A DNA stretch of 64,000 nt from Antedon mediterranea (GCF_964355755.1 NC_092673.1:9121001-9185000), one strand, 5' to 3'. Positions 35,483-45,929 are shown, counted from the stretch's first letter. The notes: a model not told the origin generated them from the letters alone. Numbers and translations: made by a program.

Positions 35483-38113
35483 AAAAGGATGTAGGCCATT
35501 TTAGAATTAAAATCTCTATCTTTAGAAAGTCAGAGAAAATCACCTGTTATCCACTTTGGCATAAGCTACCTTTATTTATGATTTTATTTTTGAAAGTGAG
35601 TGCACCTGATTCCCAGTTTTGTATCTCCACATACTATCTTTTCCGAAGTATCATATGTCACATGTCGTGTCTCTACCATGTAAGGTTAAGGGTGTGAAAC
35701 ACATATGATAGTACAGTACCAAGAATCAGTTATAAATAAATCCCTCAAAAGGGACCAGTGCTTTCAACGTCCAAGCAACCCGAGTTGCACGTTCGGATTG
35801 AACTTTTAGCAGCTTGATTAGTTTTACCGAGACCATATTCATGCTTAGGTGAAATATAAGATTTTTCCAAGGGAATTAATATTTCCTGAAGCACAATCCG
35901 CTGAACACAACCAAACAACATATTCCAAATCAAATATTAAATTTCTACATGACCTAACCAATCACACATACAATTTTATCTTAATATTCAATTAATCAAT
36001 ATTATACCTAGAAGCAACCTTCTTAAAGTTAAATTAATGTAGTTATCGTGAAGTATGTCAATCTTTCTTAATGATGTAAACAAATATATTTAATAACGCA
36101 ATTACAAATAAATTAGCATTTTTTTTAATAATTACAAATATTATGCTTTTACAAATTATTCATTAAGTAAATTTCATTTATCAATACATACAATACCGCA
36201 CTTTTTTTATTATCCTATCTACTAATTAATTGAAAAAGATACATAAATACTATAAATATTGTATATTTTATGTTTTTATCTCTCAACAATTTGTAAAGCA
36301 ATAGAACAATTTTTGGAAACTTTGATACGATTTTTACTAAGTTTCCGGCCAACTATAGGTCCATATTTTAAAATATCTAATTTCATGGTTAGCTCCTATT
36401 AACAATAAGAAACATGGTTTTTGCCAAAAATATGTGGATCTTGCATAATTAATATTATAATATAATTATAGTAGGTAAACAGTTTTATTTTGATTATTTA
36501 CAAGTTAACCTGTCATATAATTGAGAAACTAAATTTTTTTATTATATTTGTGTACACTTTTATTATGGTGTAAATGAGTGAACTTATGACTAAAGGCTGT
36601 GTTTATACAACACCATAAAATTGAACATATCTTTAATTTTTAGTGTGTTGTAGAGGCCGCGGTTACCCCTAAAAACGTTACATTAAATCGTAATACCATG
36701 TTATACCATAGTTCATAATCCCAAGTTGTATTTTCCTGATGTATACTCATATGCATTATGAATTAATGAGTTTATTAAGCATTTAAACAAAGGATGATAC
36801 TTTATTTAAAATTTAGCTCCTTCAGTTATTGATTTTTAAAATCTGCTTTTTGAAAAACAAAATGTTTTTAAATTAGGATAAAACTATGCTACATTTTGCC
36901 AAATTATGGCAACATTTGATTAGCGTTAATTTTAAAATATGCATAAAAAAGCACAATTATCTACTAGATTTTGTCAAAATGTTCACAGTACATACTTTTA
37001 TTTAATGAGGTCAGAACAATACAAGTCGTACAAAAACAAATCGCAAAGCCAACTATGAACATATACCAACATAAAATCCAATAGCAAAATTTCAAATAAA
37101 AACAATTGTAAAATATGCTTTAGCCAGAGTTGGTATTGTAACTAAATAATATAAAACTACAAACAAGCCACTGAACAACATTGAAATCATTAAAAAACCG
37201 TCTCAAATTGGAGAAATACCTGAATTACAATATTTTTTTTAAAAATCAAATGTAGTACAGTTCACTATTAACTTTAAAATAAAATACTCGCTAGCCATTA
37301 CAATTTTGTATTTCTGCTCCATAGAATTGAAATTGCATTACATACATATGTATATCACCAAAGGCACAGAGGGATATAACTTATATCAAGCTAATAAATG
37401 CTCTCAGTTATTTCTCTAACCAGATTTAAAACAGGTTTAAAAGGCTACATCAAAATGTAATCAACTGAATAGGAATTGCAACATAAATTGTCTATCTATC
37501 TATTGGATATTAATGTTTTTACTGCAAAACTCTATCCTTCCAAATTGTAAACATTTTTCTATATACCAAATCATAAGATTTTGTCTATATTTGTATTAAT
37601 ATAAATTGACAGGCACATAACGAATTATAAACCATCCGGTGATACTGAAAATTTAAATAATTTGAAACGAAAATTGAAAATTTATTCTGTTGCTTCAATC
37701 AAAATGAATTGTGAAGATGTTTACAGCAAGAAACTAAGTGGTCCAGCAATCCAATTCACTAAAGGTCTATTGGCATGAACTACATTTGGGCAATTAAATA
37801 TCAACACCAGCTTATATAGAGATTTAATCAACCCACACACTTATATGCTAAACTGAGTGTATCGCTATTAGTTTAACTTTTAGGCATAACAACTGCTTTA
37901 GGAATATCCTCTGAGTTTATCAAAACAAATCACAAACATGAGGAGGTGAACATGTTGTTCTTTATTTATATATGAAAATTGAAAAATTGATAGCAGTAAA
38001 CAACACGCATACATCAAAAAACTCAAATTTTAATGGAACCAAAAACAATAATAAAATGCTATACTTAAAGAGTGACGTTTCATAATTGTATATACCAAGG
38101 TACAAAGAAGGAA
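35483..38113. other. AT-rich stretch, no gene seen
   Basis: About 2.6 kb of A/T-rich sequence without recognised exons, RNA genes or element ends. Open frames are at most 62 codons and lack domains. Confidence 0.45.
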
Positions 38114-38257
38114 GTCTACACTATCAAACTAGTTTGACAAAACAAGTGTGATGTGCCCAAATATCATAGTGATATACCCAAATATGGTAGTGATATGACA
38201 TCATCATGTCCATATATGGGAACATCACATTTTTTTTCACAGTTTGATAGTGTAGAC
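38114..38257. mobile_element. 144-bp MITE with 17-bp perfect TIRs
   Basis: Left end GTCTACACTATCAAACT (38114-38130), right end its exact inverse (38241-38257). The inside carries repeated CCCAAATAT and AGTGATAT words. No target duplication is obvious. Confidence 0.75.
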
Positions 38258-38651
38258 AAGGCTTTAGGGTGGTATGTAAAGCAGAATAGTGAACCAATGC
38301 TAACATTTCTGGATCCACCCCTGATATAATTGTTTAAATGATTAACCTTGGAAGTGAAAGTTGTTAGGTTCAGTATTAATGGTTTTCCCAACTATAAACA
38401 CACACTGATTCCATTATTTGAGTTGCAATGCATTTTGGCTATTAATATAAAAATATAATTCATCTGTTAAAGAAGCTTTTCCTTGATAGGCAGACCTACC
38501 AGGAAATGGATTTTCATCCTTGAAAAAGTACTGTGAGCTGTATGCATGCACCACAAAGATCGATAGACTTTCTTCTTAGCATGAATAATATCTTATACTA
38601 AATGCTTGTTACATTAATACTGAGCAAATAAAACTAAAATATTAAACTTAC

Positions 38652-38694
38652 AAGATGCTTTCCAGGTTGATAATCCATCTCTAAATTTTTAATT
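38652..38694 (-). CDS. Candidate alternative first coding exon
   Basis: On minus, after a T-rich TTTTTTTTAAG acceptor-like stretch, 43 nt run to a strong GTAAGT donor. Within them an ATG opens a frame reading MDYQPGKHL that ends in phase 0. The phase matches the start of the exon at 9070-9224 and is the same as for the candidate at 18832-18876. It could be an internal mini-exon (frame IKNLEMDYQPGKHL) or a first exon. Support is only the splice signals and the frame. Confidence 0.3.
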
Positions 38695-39594
38695 CTTAAA
38701 AAAAAAATTGTGATCAACAATACAAAATTGATACAAAGACCAGAAACATTACACAAAGCGAAGGGTATCTAAGAAACACCTAGATAAAAACCACCACTGT
38801 TATGCTGTAGAAGCTGTCAAACAACAAATGTCAAAAAGCTTGAAATCGACAGATTAACAGATATACGACAAATTGTTGCAATGACTGAATCAACAACTGT
38901 AATCAACAGTCTTTCACTATTAATTACTGTATTCAGAATACAGAGAAATTTTAAAAATCTCCCTATAACAACAATTACCATGTCATATCCAATTAAAAAA
39001 CGTTTTACTTATCACCGACATCGGTGAAGGCGGAGAAATGTTCTTAGTGGAATCAACTGTGATCACACACAGTATTTGTGAGGAATCGATCAAAGATGTA
39101 GGTTTCAGAGATAATAGATTCTTCAAAAATTAGAACCAAATACTTTTGCTTGTTTAATATACATGTTAAAAGTACACGCTTCAGTAAAGCTTCTAAAATA
39201 TATCTTCCTGGAAATTACACAGGAATAGGAACCAATCACTAATTCACAATGATCACTACTTTTGAAAAAAAAAAGAATAAAAATAAATTTCAAAATTATT
39301 ATTTTATTTATGTTAAAACAGTTTCATACAAATAACATCATTTATTGTTTTTGAATGAGATTTAGTTTAATGTTTCAATGTTTTTATAATTGAATTAAGA
39401 AAAAAAAAAGATTATTATTATTATTAAATACACTATTGATTATTGTTTTACAAGAGAAGACTTTTAATATATGCCTACAATGGAGGAATAGCTTCATGAC
39501 ATTTCATCTTACAAAAACATTTTAGGCCAACTTGTTCTCAGTTCAATAATGTCTGAAATATGTTTATCAATTACATTTGATAACCTAGCAGCTA

Positions 39595-40428
39595 ATTGTT
39601 TCTAATAAATGCCCCGTGGGCGTTGAATTTTATTCAAAAGGTGGCGGGGGGAGGGGCGTTTATTGGAGGTAAATTTTAACACCCAAAATTACCTAAACAA
39701 GTTGCTTTAAAACAGTTAATAAGTTTGTTATTTGTTGAAAAACAAGTGAATGTGCAAGCTACCTTTAGGCAATTTTCTGTCGGGGGAAATAAATTATCCG
39801 ATATTATCGCAATGGTTCGTGCACATGTTTATCGTAATTGCTCTACTGTAATATATTAGTGGAAATTATCCCCACAACGGACTATACCATTATCTGAAAA
39901 CATTTCACCTTGTGTACGACTTACGCGATGGATGGTGGTTTAATCTATCGTAGAATTATATCAGATTTAAAAGTCAATTTAACAACTTTGCCAGGGAATT
40001 AAATTTGGGGAAGGTTTATAACGGATGTATACAATGTAACTACGTTTGATAGAAATGTATCGAAGAAATTTAATAAGCTTTGTTTACCAACATTTTCTAG
40101 CTGTACGGAGTGGTCGAGTCGAGCAGAATTCTTCGAGCGTATTGTGTGCAGAAGCAGCAATATTTTCCGCGACACGCGGCGTAGCGGAAGTAAACAAAGC
40201 AGAACCTATACAGCTGTGTATGGCCTAGCTTACAATTAGCCTAGTTTGGTCGATAATGAAAGGCGCTTTACAAAAATCGTTAGGTGGGTACATTGTGAAA
40301 TAAATATTTTCCCTAATTTTAGGCTATATGGACTGGATACACATGCATTTATATTGAGCACTCATTACAATGGAAAAAATCTCAGAGGGGGGCTTTTATT
40401 AGGGGCGCTGCGTTTATTAGAAACAATA
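39595..40428. mobile_element. 834-bp TIR element (element G)
   Basis: The left end ATTGTTTCTAATAAATGC and the right end GCGTTTATTAGAAACAAT are inverted repeats with one mismatch. Just inside are CCCC and GGGGCG. The right flank reads ACGGTATT, as in the ACCGTATT flank of the similar AATAAACGC motif in E1 (20661). No transposase ORF; an open frame at 40046-40228 has no domain. Confidence 0.6.
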
Positions 40429-40878
40429 CGGTATTCAAATTTGTTTTTATAATTGCTGCATATAAATGTTTATTGATGATGATGATAAATGTATATGAAT
40501 ATATATATTACATACGTCTGACTGTCGAACTGTGCGGACGTTCAATAACGAGCTCCGCAGGGTACTTTTTCGAGCGTGGAATGCTATACGTGTACCATTG
40601 ACAACTTGAATTTCCCGCTGCACTTTGTCTAGAAAGGGCACTACCTTGGCCTAGGAATCACATCAGTTTGCTTTGATGATTTGTCTACTGCACTGGACCT
40701 GATTGTTTTTATAGTACTGTACACTACAGATCAGCTTTTGATACCATAGTTTTTATACTATATTTTTATACAGCATTTTATCTTCTGTACTTTATACTAT
40801 TTTAATGTTGTCTTGAATATGTGACTTACTTTGAGTTCCTGTTCCTGTTTAATTTTTCGGCTTACTGATCCTGGAATT

Positions 40879-40992
40879 ATGGGCAAGTGTTCTTTTTTAT
40901 ATTTACTGTTGATCGTCTTGTGCATTTACCAATACTCAGTCTATGATTATCGTCATGGCGTTCGTTTTGATTCCAGTTTTAAGCCTTTTTAA
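40879..40992 (+). pseudogene. N-terminal signal-like segment of element Q
   Basis: ATG opens 37 codons starting MGKCSFLYLLLIVLCIYQYS, which has the shape of a signal peptide or membrane anchor: a short polar start with lysine, then about 13 hydrophobic residues. The frame stops at a TAA created by a perfect 10-bp direct duplication (TTTTAAGCCT at 40977-40986 and 40987-40996). Without the extra 10 bp the frame would continue into the downstream segment ending SKSRNIGKPSQYYPNH. The neighbouring ATG at 40943 opens that downstream frame, but is probably not the original start. Confidence 0.55.
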
Positions 40993-41126
40993 GCCTTTGT
41001 CTCCTGTATTTTGTTCGTATTTGACGTCTGCTGTTTTAACATCACGTGATTGCAAGCTTGACATTGCTATCCTAACTAAAACAAGATGGTCGTTTTATAA
41101 AATAAGGAGTAAATCCAGAAATATCG

Positions 41127-42606
41127 GCAAACCGAGCCAGTACTATCCTAATCATGTTGCTTGTTTGCAAACCGAGCCAGTACTATCCTAATCATGTTGA
41201 TTGTTTGCAAACCGAGCCAGTACTATCCTAATCATGTTGATTGTTTGCAAACCGAGCCAGTACTATCCTAATCATGTTGATTGTTTGCAAACCGAGCCAG
41301 TACTATCCTAATTATGTTGCTTGTTTGCAAACCGAGCCAGTACTATCCTAATCATGTTGCTTGTTTGCAAACCGAGCCAGTACTATCCTAATCATGTTGC
41401 TTGTTTGCAAACCGAGCCAGTACTATCCTAATCATGTTGCTTGTTTGCAAACCGAGCCAGTACTATCCTAATCATGTTGCTTGTTTGCAAACCGAGCCAG
41501 TACTATCCTAATCATGTTGCTTGTTTGCAAACCGAGCCAGTACTATCCTAATCATGTTGATTGTTTGCAAACCGAGCCAGTACTATCCTAATCATGTTGC
41601 TTGTTTGCAAACCGAGCCAGTACTATCCTAATCATGTTGCTTGTTTGCAAACCGAGCCAGTACTATCCTAATCATGTTGCTTGTTTGCAAACCGAGCCAG
41701 TACTATCCTAATCATGTTGCTTGTTTGCAAACCGAGCCAGTACTATCCTAATCATGTTGCTTGTTTGCAAACCGAGCCAGTACTATCCTAATCATGTTGC
41801 TTGTTTGCAAACCGAGCCAGTACTATCCTAATCATGTTGCTTGTTTGCAAACCGAGCCAGTACTATCCTAATCATGTTGCTTGTTTGCAAACCGAGCCAG
41901 TACTATCCTAATCATGTTGCTTGTTTGCAAACCGAGCCAGTACTATCCTAATCATGTTGCTTGTTTGCAAACCGAGCCAGTACTATCCTAATCATGTTGC
42001 TTGTTTGCAAACCGAGCCAGTACTATCCTAATCATGTTGCTTGTTTGCAAACCGAGCCAGTACTATCCTAATCATGTTGCTTGTTTGCAAACCGAGCCAG
42101 TACTATCCTAATCATGTTGCTTGTTTGCAAACCGAGCCAGTACTATCCTAATCATGTTGCTTGTTTGCAAACCGAGCCAGTACTATCCTAATCATGTTGC
42201 TTGTTTGCAAACCGAGCCAGTACTATCCTAATCATGTTGCTTGTTTGCAAACCGAGCCAGTACTATCCTAATCATGTTGCTTGTTTGCAAACCGAGCCAG
42301 TACTATCCTAATCATGTTGCTTGTTTGCAAACCGAGCCAGTACTATCCTAATCATGTTGCTTGTTTGCAAACCGAGCCAGTACTATCCTAATCATGTTGC
42401 TTGTTTGCAAACCGAGCCAGTACTATCCTAATCATGTTGCTTGTTTGCAAACCGAGCCAGTACTATCCTAATCATGTTGCTTGTTTGCAAACCGAGCCAG
42501 TACTATCCTAATCATGTTGCTTGTTTGCAAACCGAGCCAGTACTATCCTAATCATGTTGCTTGTTTGCAAACCGAGCCAGTACTATCCTAATCATGTTGC
42601 TTGTTT
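41127..42606 (+). repeat. 37 exact-length copies of a 40-bp unit within coding sequence
   Basis: The unit starts GCAAACCGAGCCAGTACTAT and ends ATGTTG(C/A)TTGTTT. The spacing is exactly 40 bp throughout, with no indels. The only variants seen are A for C in GTTGATTG, in units 2-4 and one later unit near 41560, and one ATTATG for ATCATG near 41312. Everything after about 41600 is identical. A single unit is in frame with both the upstream coding segment and the downstream 2A, which shows the unit is element coding sequence. Because 40 is not a multiple of 3, more than two units bring TCCTAA into frame as a stop. Confidence 0.97.
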
Positions 42607-42892
42607 GCGCAAACTCGTTCTTTGTTGTGACGTGGAAACTAACCCAGGACCCAAGGAAGTTAATATTTACTTTCAAAACGTGCGTAGCGTAAAAAATAAA
42701 TGGTTGACTACCGATCAGTTCTTTGGGAAAATCTACTCAACGGGAAGTACGATGTACTGTATAGTAGCCTTATGTGAAACATGGCTTAATATCTACGTTA
42801 ATGACGGTGAACTTAGCTTTCCGGGTTACAAGTTATACCGTTTGGAAAGATTGTATGATCTTCATGTTTTATCATTGAGCTTTTCTTTTTAA
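42521..42892 (+). pseudogene. 2A-like peptide plus truncated AP-endonuclease N-terminus
   Basis: An open frame of 123 codons. Residues 17-29 come from the last 40-bp unit (KPSQYYPNHVACL). Residues 32-44 (LVLCCDVETNPGP) match the 2A consensus D(V/I)ExNPGP, at which the ribosome skips the Gly-Pro bond between residues 43 and 44. From residue 47 the start of an AP-type endonuclease follows: IYFQNVRSVKNKW with the catalytic Asn (about 53), then VALCETWLN with the catalytic Glu (86), then DGELSFPGYKLYR. The frame then leaves the family pattern and stops, in line with an internal deletion. In a complete element 2A would separate the N-terminal segment from the endonuclease-RT protein. The ATG at 42521 lies inside the tandem repeat and is unlikely to be the original start. 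Confidence 0.75.
42629..42652 (+). promoter_or_regulatory. 2A-like ribosome-skipping motif
   Basis: Codons for DVETNPGP, preceded by the hydrophobic KLVLCC. All conserved residues of the D(V/I)ExNPGP motif are present. Confidence 0.8.
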
Positions 42893-43518
42893 TGTTATAT
42901 TTATTTTCTACTGAACATGAATTGATTTAGAAATAAATTGTTGTTTTAATAAAAAAAACACCAAAACATATGCATAAACACTGAAGAGTATAATACCATG
43001 CGACCAACTTCCACAAGGCCAGCACGTGCTGTTACCGTAGGCGTCCATCATAAATAAATTACAAATTTTGTAGATACTGATGTTCCTTTATTTATTCTCT
43101 GAACTATCTCTTGTATCTCTACAAATTACAGTATCATTAGCAACTTGAATAAACACCGTGAAAACTATAATAAAACAAAGATTAGCATTACTAATGTAGG
43201 CCTAATCATCTCATCATCGTACAGGCAGACAAGCACATGTCTGAATCATGGGGCCGGGAAACATGAGACCCTAAAGCAATGCAGTAAAACTCAACTAATT
43301 TAAAAATACAAGTCATAAGTTATAATAGCAATCACATGAATAACCATGTGTAAATACCTTGTAGCCTTATTGGAGCCTATGGTAAAGATACTTTTAACAA
43401 TGATTATCTCTAAACTTTATGTCATAAACAAGCACGAATGTGCAATACTCGGGGTACAGCGAAAGAAGCTGTATACAGACGTATACAGTTATTTCACCAT
43501 AAAGTAAAAGAAACCCGA

Positions 43519-43590
43519 GGTTTCGCCAGGGTTCGAACCGGGACCTTCTGCGTGTTAAGCAGACTTGACAACCACTACACTACGAAAACC
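43519..43590 (-). tRNA. tRNA-Val(AAC)-like, copy 1
   Basis: 72 nt on minus. The anticodon arm TCTGC-TTAACAC-GCAGA is perfectly paired with anticodon AAC. The A-box TAGTGTAGTGG and B-box GGTTCGAACCC are intact. The T-arm CCCGG-TTCGAAC-CCTGG has one mismatch. The acceptor 3' strand CGAAACC would pair with GGTTTCG, but the 5' side reads GGTTTTCG, so there is an extra T or one mismatch. A TTTT stretch lies just downstream. It may be functional or slightly degraded. Confidence 0.75.
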
Positions 43591-43804
43591 ACTTACACTA
43601 AAAATGTGGGTTACAGAAAGTTTTTTAATCCATTTAAATTACAAATAAATATGGTAATAAGCACAAATAAAAATAAACATGTGTAAAAGTGATAATTACC
43701 GATTACACAAAATAAGTATTTAAAAAAATAATAAAAATAAGATATACTGTGTATAATTATCATATTGCGTATAGAGTACTTTTCACCATAACGTTTAAAA
43801 AAAA

Positions 43805-43876
43805 GGTTTCGTCCGGGCTCGAACCAGGTACCTTCTGCGTGTTAAGCAAACGTGATAACCACTACGCCAAGAATCC
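43805..43876 (-). tRNA. tRNA-Val(AAC)-like, copy 2
   Basis: 72 nt on minus. A-box TGGCGTAGTGG and B-box GGTTCGAGCCC fit pol III consensus. Anticodon arm TTTGC-TTAACAC-GCAGA gives AAC, with a T-G pair. The acceptor 5' side GGATTCT pairs poorly with CGAAACC (two mismatches). A run of eight T immediately follows the 3' end, a strong pol III terminator. Acceptor decay suggests a pseudogene, but it could still be transcribed. Confidence 0.65.
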
Positions 43877-44046
43877 GCATATAACCATATAACTACATAA
43901 CGCTGTGGTGTGTGTCACACATTGTGGATTCTTAATTAAACAAATTAATTAACAAAAAAGCACGAATGTGCAATACTCGGGGTACAGCGAAAGAAGCTGT
44001 ATACAGACGTATACAGTTATTTCACCATAAAATAAAAGAAACCCAA

Positions 44047-44118
44047 GGTTTCGCCAGGGTTCGAACTGGGACCTTCTGCGTGTTAAGCAGACTTGACAAC
44101 CACTACACTACGAAAACC
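44047..44118 (-). tRNA. tRNA-Val(AAC)-like, copy 3
   Basis: The duplicate of copy 1, 528 bp away. It differs by a B-box change (AGTTCGAACCC instead of GGTTCGAACCC) that also weakens the T-stem. Anticodon AAC and the anticodon stem are intact. It is probably less active than copy 1. Confidence 0.65.
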
Positions 44119-44332
44119 ACTTACACTAAAAATGTGGGTTACAGAAAGTTTTTTAATCCATTTAAATTACAAATAAATATGGTAATAAGCACAAAGAAAA
44201 ATAAACATGTGTAAAAGTGATAATTACCGATTACACAAAATAAGTATTTAAAAAAATAATAAAAATAAGATATACTGTGTATAATTATCATATTGCGTAT
44301 AGAGTACTTTTCACCATAACGTTTAAAAAAAA

Positions 44333-44404
44333 GGTTTCGTCCGGGCTCGAACCAGGTACCTTCTGCGTGTTAAGCAAACGTGATAACCACTACGCCAAGA
44401 ATCC
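44333..44404 (-). tRNA. tRNA-Val(AAC)-like, copy 4
   Basis: Duplicate of copy 2, identical across the 72 nt as far as I can see, with the same T8 terminator and the same mismatched acceptor stem. Confidence 0.65.
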
Positions 44405-44993
44405 GCATATAACCATATAACTACATAACGCTGTGGTGTGTGTCACACATTGTGGATTCTTAATTAAACAAATTAATTTACAAAAAATTAAAAATCCGGC
44501 TCTATAGCTTTGAGGACATGTCCCTGTAGTATGTTCATGCCAAATCCCAGCTCAATACTACAACGAATAAGGGAGGAGTAGTACTTTAAAAATCGCACTT
44601 TTTACTCAATAGTGTCCAGATGGAGGAAGAAGAGGAGAAAATGAGTAAGTCCTAGACTCGGGTACCCCGAGTAAAAATGTCTTATTCTCTCTTATCACTT
44701 TATATCTATATGAACTCTAGAGGGCCTCCTATAAGTAGGCTGCAGTTACACGTGCCAATGGCTTACCAAAAATCCACAAATATTTTGAATCAGTTCTTTC
44801 AATGTAAAATTGATATAACAGGTTCTACCCTGTAGCACATTACTTGACACGTCTATTGAATCCACTAACCGACAATGATTATGTCTTAATTAAAATAACT
44901 CGTCTGATGCAATTGATAGGATAAGAAGTATACCCACTGAATTTTATGAAGGAGTCTATAATAAATATATATCACTACTACTCTATATACGCT

Positions 44994-45514
44994 CTCTCTC
45001 TCTCTCTCTCTCCCCCTCAAAGTGCCATGTCATGAAACTTTGGCGATCATGTTATGCCACATTTCTCTGTCTATTGCCATGTTCAGCAACTCCACTTCTT
45101 TGGTATTCTCACCTCTATTCCGAATCCATTTAGCTATGCTGGCCAACCAAGTGACTATTTTTCTCCCCCTGCTCCTTCTTCCTTCTGTCTTTCCAGTTAA
45201 TGCCAAGTTCTCCAGACCTCCCTTCCTCAACACATGTCCCATGAATCTCATCTGTCTAATCCTAATATTCTTCAGTAGTTTCTTACACACTCCAGCTCAT
45301 CTTCATTACTAACTCTATCTGTCCATGGAATTCTCATCATTCTCCTAAGAAACCACATCTCACAGCTTTCCAATCTTTTTCTGAGGTCAGTTATGATTGA
45401 CCAGGCTTCACTTCCATACATCAGCACAGGATAGATGTAACAGTTTAATACACACAACCTGGTTTCCATACTCATCGCACAGTTCTTCAAGATATTCTCC
45501 ATTTCTCTATTGCC
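44994..45514 (-). mobile_element. 5'-truncated RTE-type retrotransposon with 11-bp target duplication
   Basis: Flanked by CTATATACGCT at 44983-44993 and 45515-45525, an exact 11-bp target duplication that fixes both ends. On minus it holds only the C-terminal part of the reverse transcriptase, a very short 3' UTR and a (GA)n microsatellite tail (44994-45012), all typical of the RTE clade. Confidence 0.9.
45030..45502 (-). pseudogene. RTE reverse transcriptase C-terminus, frameshifted
   Basis: The first minus frame has MSMETRLCVLNCYIYPVLMY followed by GSEAW and RRMMRIPWTDRVSNE, then stops near 45272. A second frame resumes with KKLLKNIRIRQMRFMGHVLR, then GLENLALTGKTEGRRSRGR and a final stop at 45030. 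YGSEAW and the MGHVLR block with a basic GRRSRG tail are hallmarks of the RTE-type C-terminal region. One frameshift lies near 45290. Little other decay is seen, so the copy is fairly young. Confidence 0.85.
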
Positions 45515-45530
45515 CTATATACGCTACTAA

Positions 45531-45570
45531 CTAGATTTAATTTGTCACTATGACGAATTATAGGTTACTA
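45531..45570 (-). mobile_element. Helitron-like 3' terminus
   Basis: Read on minus: a hairpin AATTCGTC-ATAGT-GACAAATT, then AAAT and CTAG, then TT. This matches the ends of H copies at 46387 and 63608. The body would lie at higher coordinates, but could not be delimited. Confidence 0.5.
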
Positions 45571-45929
45571 GCAGTAATGGACGGGCACCATGATAAATTA
45601 AGTGCATATATGTTCTAGAAATAGATATGTGTATTGCCCATTATTGTGAGAGTCTAACAAATACATATTTACGTATATAAGTATTTATATTATAATATCC
45701 TGGATTTAAAAGCACTTTATTTTGTGAAAGCTCTCTAAGCGCTGATCATACGGTAGAAACTGACCCAAAACCAAAGTATGGGGATACGCCCTTGTCGGTA
45801 ACCAGGGTTTGGTCCTGTTCAATTTCATTTAGAATTTATGTTCGGAACAATTCAGTACAGCATAGTCGCATGCTCGATCGATGATGACCTGCTGCCCATG
45901 GCTCTCTTACTTAATTGTTATAATTGTTG

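Larger units (their letters stand above)
40460..42955 (+). mobile_element. Defective 2A-bearing non-LTR retrotransposon (element Q)
   Basis: Order seen: a 5' leader of about 0.4 kb; a short hydrophobic N-terminus (40879-40992, frameshifted by a 10-bp duplication); a continuing coding segment to 41126; 37 tandem copies of a 40-bp piece; a 2A-like motif DVETNPGP; the start of an AP-type endonuclease; then an abrupt change to a short 3' UTR with AATAAA-type signals and an A-run near 42950. The reverse transcriptase and most of the endonuclease are missing, so the copy is internally deleted. 2A-like sequences at the N-terminus of CR1-clade elements are known from sea urchin. The 5' limit is uncertain. 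Confidence 0.7.
43429..44484. repeat. Tandem duplication of a 528-bp unit with two tRNA genes
   Basis: Units of about 43429-43956 and 43957-44484 are nearly identical, differing by a few substitutions (for example GTAAAAG and ATAAAAG, CCGAGG and CCAAGG, CAAATAA and CAAAGAA). Each unit begins with the left end of the D element and includes both tRNA-like genes. Confidence 0.95.
43427..44676. mobile_element. Family D element, long copy carrying tRNA genes
   Basis: The left end (AAGCACGAATGTGC, TACTCGGGGTAC at 43446-43457) matches the short copy at 13422. The right end (ATCCGGCTCTATAGC to GTACCCCGAGTA) matches its other side, and the two termini form a 12-bp inverted repeat. In place of the 110-bp centre of the short copy lies a block with two tRNA-Val-like genes, duplicated in tandem. 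The element could thus be a TIR transposon that captured tRNA genes. Confidence 0.6.

Noticed and set aside
42521-42556. ATG at 42521 as a true start for the 2A-endonuclease frame
   Set aside because: It lies in one phase of the tandem repeat; it appears only because the 40-bp units rotate the frame.
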